DNA of 64,000 nt, from NCBI GenBank assembly GCA_019426215.1, contig CM033402.1, forward strand, positions 9,301,246 to 9,365,245, read 5' to 3'. Positions 24,180-33,378 of the stretch are shown here, in pieces. Made by a program: the position numbers and the translations under genes. This DNA is from Buddleja alternifolia (Eukaryota; Streptophyta; Magnoliopsida; Lamiales; Scrophulariaceae). Under the pieces are notes generated by a model. The model had not been told where the DNA came from, ran no database searches, and was given only the letters and a program-made list of their open reading frames with translations. Numbering within the stretch: position 1 is the first letter of the stretch; the number at the start of each line of letters is the position of its first letter.

Positions 24180-25138
24180 ACAAAAAAAAAGGGTCCAAAA
24201 CTTTGCTGAATTTATTTGAGAGAAAAAGCTTATAAACTCCAGAGTCGGAATCCTTTAAGCTTCTCAAATACATTCCTAGACAGTCACCCATATTTCAAAC
24301 CTCTTTTTAAGAAAAACCTACACTACTATTGAGATATCTCCAACTTGTTTGAACTTTCCAAAAACAAACAAACCCGTGACCAAAACCATCAACACCTTTC
24401 ATCTGAGTGAGAAAGCTTGTTGACTTACAAGCAATATTTTTGTGTAAAAGAAGCTTGTGGAAGAAGATCTCTGTTGGAGCTGAAATCTGTGTGACCAAGG
24501 AGTTCCGAGATCAAGCGTAACTTGCACCGTTTCTGAGTGAAAGAAGCAAGTGGATAGAAGGTCTTTAGTGGAGTTGAAATCTGTGTGACCAAGGAGTTCC
24601 GAGATCATATCCAATCTCTCTCTATTTTGTAGAAGTCTCTGTGTGACTCTTCGATAATCATCATAGTGGAAAACCTCCCTGATAAAAGGAGAAGAAGGAC
24701 GTAGCTGGGATTACATCACCCAGTGAACCTTATAAATATCCTGTGTCATTTACTGCTTTAACTATTTACTGTTTTATTGCTTTACTATTCATATTGCATA
24801 TACTTTGATAAAGTTTTAAAACAACTAAGCGACTACTTTTGATTAACAAACCGAACGCTAAGCTATAAAATACTTCCGTTGTGCTAACCCTGATTTAGTG
24901 ACTAAACTCTGCCCTACTTTGGTAAGCGTTGAAATCACCAAGTCTAAGTTAACTTTTCCCAAGCGCCTGAAACTAGCGCTTAAGTCATTATCTCTCAAGC
25001 GCCGCACCCAGCGCTCAAAGCTTTCCGAGCGTTCAAATACTTCAAAGTGATACGAATTTTAAGAAGTCGAAAAAGACTTCAGGGTCTATTCAACCCCCCC
25101 CCCCTCTAGACCCTTTCGTATACCACTTGGGACCAACA
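23974..25138 (+). repeat. 5'-truncated 3' LTR of the Sirevirus-like element
   Basis: 1,165 bp matching 12961-14126 with about a dozen differences. The first ~665 bp of the LTR are missing. The 3' end GGGACCAACA and the following target duplication AACTT are intact, so the loss came after insertion or by template jumping during replication. Confidence 0.92.
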
Positions 25139-25659
25139 AACTTGTTGAGAAACTCTTCGACTAACTCTTCCCACGTTTCAATGGATTGTGGGGGCAACGA
25201 CTTGTACCACAAAGTCCCTTTATCCTTAAGCGAAAAATGGAATAATCGGAGGTGGATGGCATCAAGATCTCTTGGGTGGAATTGCATGGTAGATAACACA
25301 TTCTCGAAGTGCTCTAGATGGTTATGAGGTGACTCTTTCGGATCACCATAAAATTGTTCAGCCTGAACCATGCTAAACATGTGAGGTGGAATGTGGAAGT
25401 TCGGCGTGGCAAAATTGGGGACCACAACAGGCCCCGGCGTAGTGTGTACACGGGCTGGCTGATTACCACGAACAGATGGAGGTGGTGCTGGTAGTGCCGG
25501 TTGCATAGCTTGGAACAGATTTTGCAACCATTCTCTATTCTCGGGCAGATTCATATCAGGGAAGTTGCCAGCCATAGCTCGATTTCTCTGGTTTGCACGA
25601 AGCGTACGCTCGATCTCAGGGTCAAATTCCTCTAAAGCCTCTCCTGAGGCTCGAGTCAT
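25139..25659 (-). pseudogene. Athila gag N-terminal part
   Basis: The open frame on the - strand starts at ATG 25659 (MTRASGEALEEFDPEIERTL). It has a Pro-rich stretch, then the start of the retrotransposon gag domain (FYGDPKESPHNHLEHFENV, then SIETWEELVEEFLNKF), and is cut at 25139 by the Sirevirus. The frame continues at 12295 beyond the insertion. The residues read past 25139 are LTR-derived. Confidence 0.88.
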
Positions 25660-25810
25660 TCACCAAAAGATCAACCTGTTTGAAACAAAGAAGCAAACCA
25701 ACAGAAATTTAAAGATAGAAAATAACAGTAAGAATAATAGAAAATAATAAAACGACAAAAGAAATTAAAGCTAAAAATTGCAATAAAATCCGAAACTAAA
25801 ATAAATCAAG

Positions 25811-25828
25811 TCCCCGGCAACGGCGCCA
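25811..25828 (-). promoter_or_regulatory. Primer binding site of the Athila element (tRNA-Asp)
   Basis: The - strand reads TGGCGCCGTTGCCGGGGA, six bases from the LTR. This is the complement of the 3' end of plant tRNA-Asp including CCA. It sets the element's direction as - strand. Confidence 0.9.
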
Positions 25829-25834
25829 AAAACT

Positions 25835-27470
25835 TGACACGAAAAATCCTTACGTGTATTAAACAGCAAGTGGACTGGTCGTGTGTAGTAATAAAGTGGA
25901 CTTTAAGTCCGAGCTATCGATCCCACAGAGACAAGATTATTTAAAGCTAGGAATTTAAAATCAATTAAAATTGAATTAAAAGATTGTGATTAATTTACAA
26001 TAAAATTGTGAAAACGAGACTTAGCAAATAGATTTAGATTCTTATGAGATAAAACAACTAAGGCACATGGTTCAACCAAATTTACTTGTTAATATAAATA
26101 TGAACTATTCTTCGTATTATTAGACTACTATTGCTTTGGTGAAAATTCCTTAATTAATTACTACCCGATGTCTCGGCTGTAATAATCCTATGATAAATTG
26201 ACAGTTCTCTAATATTAAGTTTGATCTCACTGTCCGAGAATTTAATCAATAATCATGCATTCAAGTTCTAGAATTTCCCCGAATAAATCCGGCTAACTGC
26301 ACCCTGGAATCTCTACCTATCTCTAGGGGCAATTCCCTATTTTTTACGGATGATGTGATGATTTCTTTGAACCCTAACTTATATTCTTTCAAACTATTAA
26401 GTTAGGCAATATGACAAACATATGGCGATCAAACATATGCAAGTAATTACGCACAAAATCAAAACACAAAGCAATTGTAGAATTAATACGAAGAATAATA
26501 TCATATATATATACTCATGACTTTGGCCTTCACATGGCCCTAGTTAAGGGAAAATTAGTTCATAATTGAAATTGGGAAAACAATAAAAACATAGAATTAC
26601 TCATAGATAAAGATGAATATCAAACTAAGAAACTCCCTATTTTGGATTGATGATCGATTCTTGATTGGAAGCTTGAATCCCTCCTTTTCCTCTTCTTAGC
26701 TCTTCAAGTATGATGATAGGATGACTCAAAACCAAGAGAATGCTCCCCCAAACCCCTGAATTTTCGTCCTCACACTCTCAAAGGATGATTTTTTGATGTC
26801 TTCAAGTGAGCTCCCTACTCCCCTTTAAATACCGAAAAATACACCTACCAAGAATTTGAGCTACCCTTCTCTTTCTTTCCTCCTTCCAAGAATTTGCACC
26901 TACCAAGAATTTGCACCTACCATTTTCTTGTTTTCCTCCTACCAAGAATTTCCACCTACCAAGAATTTGCACCTACCATTCTCTTGTTTTCCACCTAACA
27001 AGAACATGAGCTGCCACTTTCGTGTTTTCCAGCGCAGGGATAGTGTTTTATTCATAAACGTCTCCAAAGATCTCCGAATTGGATGATCAAGTTGACATGT
27101 AAAGATAAGACATAGATCTAAACCTTTGTAGAAGAACACTTTATCCAATTCTGTCTCTAAAAATATCAAAATGGCGTTCGAACGTGGAGGTTGTTTCTGA
27201 TTTGGCACTCAGGTGTGCGAAAATGGTACTAAAACATGATTTTGGCTAACTCCAGCTTATTTCTTGCTTGTTTGGTTGTAGAGGTGTGAAACATCTTGGC
27301 CTAAACTTGTTTTATACGTCATTTTTCCACCCTTTCTTCGATTGTATCCACTTAAGGCCTGAAATCACTTAATGCACGAATTAAACGCACAAGTGACAAA
27401 ATCAATCGATAAATGAACCTAAAACATAAATGCAAAGGGGCTTAAAAACACGTAAAAACGCCTCTTATCA
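25835..27470 (-). repeat. 5' LTR of the Athila element
   Basis: 1,636 bp, matching 2267-3893. Its - strand start is TGATAAGAGGCG (27470 downward) and its end is CGTGTCA (25835). Segment 26213-26239 is not in the other LTR and matches the Sirevirus ORF at 22491-22517 exactly over 27 bases. Confidence 0.93.
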
Positions 27471-28536
27471 TTCACCAACATACTAGTAATGGGTTCATAA
27501 CCTTTATGATTTAATTTGGACAATTAAATTGCCTCGATTAATTAGACACTTTTAATTAACCATCTTATTATTTAATCTCCATTAAATATAAGATACCCAC
27601 AAATCAAAAAAAAGTTTCTAACTACTTATCTTGAAGACCTAGATGTAGGCGATTCAAAGTGAACATTTCCAATTGCGCATTCCATGCAAGTGAGATTCCT
27701 TCATCAACTAATTTCCCAATTGAAAAGGATCGAAGAATCTTATTGGTCGAGATCCTTGTAAATTCAATTTTAATAATTTAAGTGTGTTTGACTAGTGATT
27801 AATTAATTCAAGAAACTCATTTATTAATTAATTACTTACTTGCCTTGGCCAAGGACTAACTCAGTCAAATCACTTAGAATATTATAGGAAATTCACTTGT
27901 TCATCTAGACAAGTGATGGATCATTTGTTGTCAACACCAACCTCCATATACGAGTCACTACACCCAATCACCAGTCCATGTGTGTCCTTGTAAAAGAATT
28001 GGCACAGGAGTCAAAGTGCAGTGAGTCAATATACAAGATTACTGTGATGACTCAAGTCAAAGAATTAATCTTGTACTATCATGATTAAGAAACTCCTAAT
28101 TCGACATATATAGAAATAATTCCAATTTAGGAAGTTTCAGTTAGGATAATTAGTGAACTTGTTCTCAACAAGCACCCGCGTATGTGCATTTGTGTCAACT
28201 ACACTAATGTCTATAAAATGAGACATTTTCTAATTAAGAGTGTGTATCATAGGCACAAGTCTATCCGAATTATCAATGTCCTATCTTGAGAATTCTATGA
28301 CTTGGACAGTATTTAGAAATCACAGTTTTAGAGACTTATTTTATGATTTACATCCAATGAGATATCAAATCCCATGGCTATGTGTGAATTCTAGGAATTT
28401 CATCATATAGTTATAACAATATAAACATAAGATGAAGAAATGTCTATTTATTAATATATAATGTAAAACGAAATTATTTATTACAAGAATAGATAAAGAA
28501 ATCCTATCTAGGATTGGCTCGCAAGGCACTATTCTA
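27471..28536. mobile_element. Right part of the ~2.15 kb LTR-like insertion
   Basis: Continuation of 1175-2266 after the Athila insertion, starting with the second TTCAC copy and ending TCTA before ATAGA (28537-28541). AT-rich with no ORF I can support. The final stretch (28440-28536) has an LTR-end look. Confidence 0.6.
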
Positions 28537-28541
28537 ATAGA

Positions 28542-30156
28542 ATAACCACGTCGTAGCAAAAGGGCAAAAGTTCTAAAATCATTTGGTCCCGATTTTATAT
28601 CATATACATTAGAAAAGGAGCCAAGAACGATTAAGAAAGCTATGTCCGGTCCAAATGCTCAACTCTGGAAAGAGGCTATCAATAGTGAAATTGAGTCTAT
28701 TTTGCACAACCATGCCTGGGAGTTGGTTGATGTTCCAAAGGGAAGTAGGCCTTTAGGTTGTAAATGGATTCTAAAAAGAAAGTATAAGACTGATGGAACT
28801 ATTGATAAGTATAAGGCCCGTTTGGTAGTCAAAGGATACCAACAAACGGAGGATCTTAAATTTTTCGATACTTATTATCCGGTAATGAGAATAACATCCA
28901 TAAGATTATTCATCGCTATTGCCGCGTTGCATAACCTTGAGATACATCAAATGGATATTAAGACTGCGTTTCTGAACGAAAAATTAGATGAAGAAATATA
29001 CATGGAACAACCCGAGGGGTATGTTGCTCCTGGAAAGGAGAAGAAAGTATGTAAACTTGTAAAGTAGCTATACAGACTTAAACAAGCACCAAAGCAGTGG
29101 CATGAACAAAATTTGATAGCACGAACTTATCAAATGATTTCAAGATCAACAAGTGTTATAAATGCATGTATGTTAGACAAACACATAACGCATATGTCAT
29201 AGAGTGTCTATATGCAACATGTTGATAATGGGTAGTATTCATGAAATCATCATGAATACTAAAGGAATGTTAAAGAAGAACTTTGACATGAAGGATATGG
29301 GACTTGCGGACGTCATCTTAGGGATTAAAATCCTAAGGACTTCTGAAGGACTAGTCTTATCGCAATTTCATTACGTTGAGACGGTTTTGGAAAAGTTTCT
29401 TCTGAGCGATAGTGCACCAATTAAGACGTCAGTGGACTTGAGCGTCCATCTACGCAAGAACCATGGCGAACCCGTATCACAGTTAGAATATGCTAGGGTC
29501 ATTGGGCGTCTGATGTATATCATGAACTGTACTCGCCCTGATCTAGATTATTCTATGAGCAAGTTGAGTAGGTTTACGAGTAATCCTAGTGTAGAGCATT
29601 GGAATGCTTTAACTAGAGTTCTTAAGTATCTAAAGTATACTAAAAATTATGGATTACATTACTCAAGATATCCAGCTGTAATAGATGGATACAGCGATGC
29701 TAATTGGATATTAGACACGAACTACTCTAAGTCCACAAGTGGGTATGTATTTACCATTGGTGGAGGAGCGGTATCGTGGAAATCTTCTAAGCAAACTTGC
29801 ATAGCTCGTTCCACGATGGAATCAGAATTCGTAGTTTGAGATAAAGTTGGTGAAGAAGTTGAGTGACTAAGAAATTTCTTAGAAGATAATTCCTGTTGGG
29901 AAAAACCTGTGCTTTCAATTTTAATTCATTGCGACTCTATGTCGGCAATTGGGAAGGCTCGGAGTAGTATGTATAATGGTAAGTTTAGACATATTCGTCG
30001 TAGGCATAATACCATTAAGCAATTGATCTTAACGGAATTTTTTCCATTGATTATATGAAATCAAAGGAGAATATTGCAGATCTTTTGACGAAAAGATTGC
30101 CTAGAGATCAGATATACTACCTATCAAGAGGAATGGGAGTAAAGTCTACAAATTAA
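28542..30156 (+). pseudogene. Ty1/copia pol relic, RT and RNase H part
   Basis: Continues the frame of the relic at 1-1174. RT begins near 28640 (PNAQLWKEAINSEIESIL, then GCKWILKRK and HQMDIKTAFLNEKLDEEIYMEQP). A stop follows VCKLVK at 29065-29067, and the middle of RT is scrambled (29068-29225). The catalytic YVDD region near 29208 is destroyed by a small deletion and the frame shifts. From there to 29837 RT end and RNase H are readable ([21 protein letters not shown]), then a stop; remnants run to TAA at 30154-30156. Loss of the catalytic Asp pair and several stops make it clearly dead and much older than the elements nested in it. Confidence 0.88.
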
Positions 30157-30713
30157 GAATGGACACAGGGGAAACCCAACCATGTTAACTGGAGATCTCA
30201 AGATCATGGTTCAATAAGACAACTAAGTTGTCAAGATTCAGTATGGCACTTAAGAGTTTAACTCTAAACTCATTGCTTAGGATAAAAAAGTACATACTAC
30301 AAGTGTAGCAAAGGTTAAGTCGAAACTTTTAATAATTTTTATACTGTCATGAAAACGAAGTGGAGTATGGTAGGATACTCTTAAATAGGAGATCACCTAT
30401 GTAAGTGTGAGGTGTAGGCCGCCTCAACATCGAGTAAAATGTAAACACTTATGAATCCAAGAAGGTGTGTCACAGCCAAAATGGACCCAACAGTGAGAAC
30501 TGAAGCAACTGAGAGTTTATCATGTGAATATCATTGTCTGGTTTTACACGAACGGCTGACCAATTCAAGACATCATGTTTATTAGGGAGCCTAGTAAATT
30601 CGATGATATCTCACTAAGAAAGGTTCAAAGCCAAGCTACCTCTTCTGATGTGATAAATTTTCGTCTAAACTCTTGAAATCATGCATTGCATTAATTTCAT
30701 TCGTGTGGGGGAT
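30157..30713 (+). other. 3' untranslated region and polypurine tract of the copia relic
   Basis: No ORF is seen. It ends with the purine run GTGTGGGGGAT at 30703-30713, immediately before the LTR start TGTTGGATAT. Confidence 0.7.
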
Positions 30714-31735
30714 TGTTGGATATTTGTGTATATGAAAAGTGTGTTGGACACGACTTTTGCAAAAAAAATTCGAACATCCTAAGTATCCGGTATACAAAAT
30801 ATTATTGGATAATATTAATCTACGTTCCGAGTATATGAGTTTAGCATTTCGAATTTCTCAAATAGAATTAAAAATGAATCAAAAATTAAGTGTTGAAGTG
30901 AGGTGTTTGAAGTTAGATGTTCAAAGTTTGGAATGGTTTATAAACCATTGCCTTAAGATAAAAAGTTGACCCTTTGGGTCATAAGATTCTTGTGGGCTTT
31001 GTCCACCGCTATCTGTCCGCCCGCCCGGACTGGATCGGCTCATGTTCGGGACATGGATCGGGTCCGGGCCGTGGGCCTGGGCTTGCAACATAATTAATTT
31101 TTTGGAAAAGTAATTCCACAAAATTGATCTATTAATTTTTATCCAACAGTTGAAAAATCTGATTTGTTAAATAAAGATTGATCAAACGCTGACCACGTTT
31201 GTTTAAGTTAGCCTTCTAGAAGGTCTCATATTCGAACATTGGGTTTTAACGTTCGAACGTTGACCCCTTTTAGAAGAAAATCTGAAACGTTCAAGTTGTT
31301 TCAACTGGATTTAAAGCTGAACACATTTCTGACCCAACGTTCGAACGTTAGGGTGTCAACATTCGAACGTGAGGTGCAATTTCAGTCTACTAAGTATTCT
31401 TGTATTTAATTCTCGGGATTTCCAAGGCTATATAAGGGCCTCCTCCTGCAGCATGAAAATCACACCAAAAGCAATCAGCTTTTCTCTCTTCTCTCACGCT
31501 CGTATTCTCTCAAGAATTCTAAATTGCCTAAGTTCCTTTGATTCTAAATTTGAAGTGGTTTCGAATTTAGAACGTATATCATTGTATCTTGGAACGTTTG
31601 TTGCAATAACCCATACGATCTAGGCGAAGCAATTTAGCGTTAAGAATCAAGAATTCTTTCTCACCTCGATATAATATTTCTCTGTTTATAAACATTTGAT
31701 ACATTTGTAAAGTTTTGATTCAACAGAATCTCCAA
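30714..31735 (+). repeat. 3' LTR of the copia relic
   Basis: 1,022 bp, starting TGTTGGATAT and ending GATTCAACA, so the ends form TGTTG/CAACA. A TATA box (TATATAAG, about 31429-31436) precedes a CT-rich likely transcription start. Upstream of it, at 31230-31370, a palindrome AACGTTCGAACGTT occurs twice with partial copies between. The 5' LTR lies outside the window, so this is inferred from the polypurine tract and end structure. Confidence 0.75.
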
Positions 31736-33378
31736 ACTAAACCGGGTTAGTCTATACCAAACCGGGTCCAACAAGGCCGGTACACCATTCAACATTGAAT
31801 GCAAGTACAAAATAATAAAAACCACTCAATACACTTACATCTAATGATGTTGAATAAACCGATACCATTGGACCCAGTCTATTCTAGAATTTCCCCTACT
31901 AAACCCATGTAAGTAAAGAGAATGGTAATAGAAGACGCACGACTCACTCCCAACTCTTTCTCCATCAAAACAAAGCACGTCATAATTGAAAAACCTCAAC
32001 ATAGAAGCATAGATTCATAGTGTTTCCCTACGTATCAAATAAACTAGAGTCCTCCATTTTAAATAGTACCTTAACTACGAGAGCTTTAACCTGCACTTTC
32101 TCAAAAGCCACAAAAAGGAAGAAAAAAGAAAAACAACGAACGACCTAACAGCTAATAATTCTGATAACAAGATCTCAGCCTTAGAATGGAGTCCTCAACT
32201 TGCCATCATCCTGCACCTGACCAAACTCTCTGATTCGGGATGACAACACCTGTATAAATTCCATTATAAGCTGTGATTAAAACCATATAATACTCTGTCT
32301 TTATAAAGCAGGGAACCTGGACCTGCAAAACTAGTAAATCGGGTGAGATGTTTAACTTCAAGAAAAAAACAACTCAAAAAGATAAGTTATAACTCACAAG
32401 CCCGGACGTGTTGTGGTTACAGGATACCTGACTGCATACAAAACACAAAAGGACTAGCAAGAGAAAAAAATGCATGCAAAAATACTTTTCAATCAGACTT
32501 TTGCTCAAGTAAGGCCGTCCATATGGTGTTAAGATGAGGACTCTAGAGAGGCAAACCACAATGGGCAAGTTCTACAGTTGAAAGGGCAAAGTAACAAATC
32601 GGGCAACGTCACTAAAACCTACATTCTATTTGGTGCTTGTGCCTAAACTTAGATATGTGCAATTTTGAAGCTCAATATGCTTCTAATTTTCCTCAAATTC
32701 AGCATCTCCATTGGAGGATTGTATTTCCTGCAGGAACTAAAGTAAAGACCTACAAGTTCTAAACTGACAACATCCTTTCCACCAGATCTCTAGAAGAAGA
32801 CAGAAAACTCTGACGCCTATATCAAGATAACCAGCCTAGATAAATGAAAAAACATTTTTGTGCAAGAAAGTCAAGTGAAGAGGATGTGTAATCATTTTAT
32901 AGAAATGAACTTCACTAACCAGCTAAGATGCTCGTTTAGGAATTCTTGAAATGATAGGAGATTTATTCACATCACTAAAGTCTGGGACGTTGAAGTGTAA
33001 CATCGGCCAGAGCTACATTCAACAGCAGCAAGACAGGAGAAAGGTAAGAAAAGGATTTCTTACAAGAATATATATATGCACAAGAATGGACGACCCTCGT
33101 CTGACTGGAAAATTTTAACTAGTACAGAGGATCTATGTCATGCATTCATGCACACAAAACAAGCATGTCGAAAGAGAACTTAAAAACACACATAAAGGTA
33201 GACAATTTTATCATGTTCCATATGACAGAATTGTAAACCTGCACACCACCTGCACAGTGGAAAATGCGCAGTAAGCTATATTTCTAGAACATGTCCTTCA
33301 TTAACAGAACTACTTCGTTAAGAACAAAGCCTAACCACCGGTGAACAAAGGATATGGAGAACAAACCGTTCATAGTCA
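31736..33378 (-). other. 3' flank of the U2AF35 gene
   Basis: No coding region supported. The part nearest 33378 is the expected 3' untranslated region of the gene on the - strand. An AATAAA signal on that strand sits at 32962-32967, and a splice-like CAG near 33255 hints at a 3'-UTR intron. Both are candidates only. Confidence 0.4.

Larger units (their letters stand above)
12296..25138 (+). mobile_element. Sirevirus-like Ty1/copia retrotransposon with extra ORFs, 3' LTR truncated
   Basis: A 12.8 kb element flanked by AACTT at 12291-12295 and 25139-25143, inserted in the Athila gag. Order: 5' LTR 12296-14126, tRNA-iMet primer site, gag, pol (protease, integrase, RT, RNase H), a purine-tract-rich spacer, two extra ORFs (20857-24179), and a 5'-truncated LTR at 23974-25138. 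The pol order and sequence and the large ORF after pol match the Sirevirus (SIRE/Maximus) lineage. The two LTRs differ at about a dozen positions over 1,165 bp, so insertion was recent. Gag has two nonsense codons, pol one frameshift and the first extra ORF one nonsense codon. An AAGCGYCTG / AGCGCTNAA motif is dispersed through the whole element. Confidence 0.93.
2267..27470 (-). mobile_element. Ty3/gypsy retrotransposon, Tat/Athila type, carrying two nested Sirevirus insertions
   Basis: The element reads on the - strand. Its 5' LTR is at 25835-27470, primer site at 25811-25828, gag N-terminus at 25139-25659, gag-protease at 10316-12295, RT/RNase H/integrase at 5601-8426, polypurine tract at 3894-3907 and 3' LTR at 2267-3893. 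The target duplication TTCAC is intact at 2262-2266 and 27471-27475. Without the solo LTR (8427-10315) and the Sirevirus (12296-25138) it would be about 10.5 kb. The primer site matches tRNA-Asp and the RT has the FMDD form seen in Athila-like elements. The LTRs remain very similar, so insertion was fairly recent, but pol has two frameshifts and gag-pol is interrupted twice, so this copy is dead. Confidence 0.92.
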
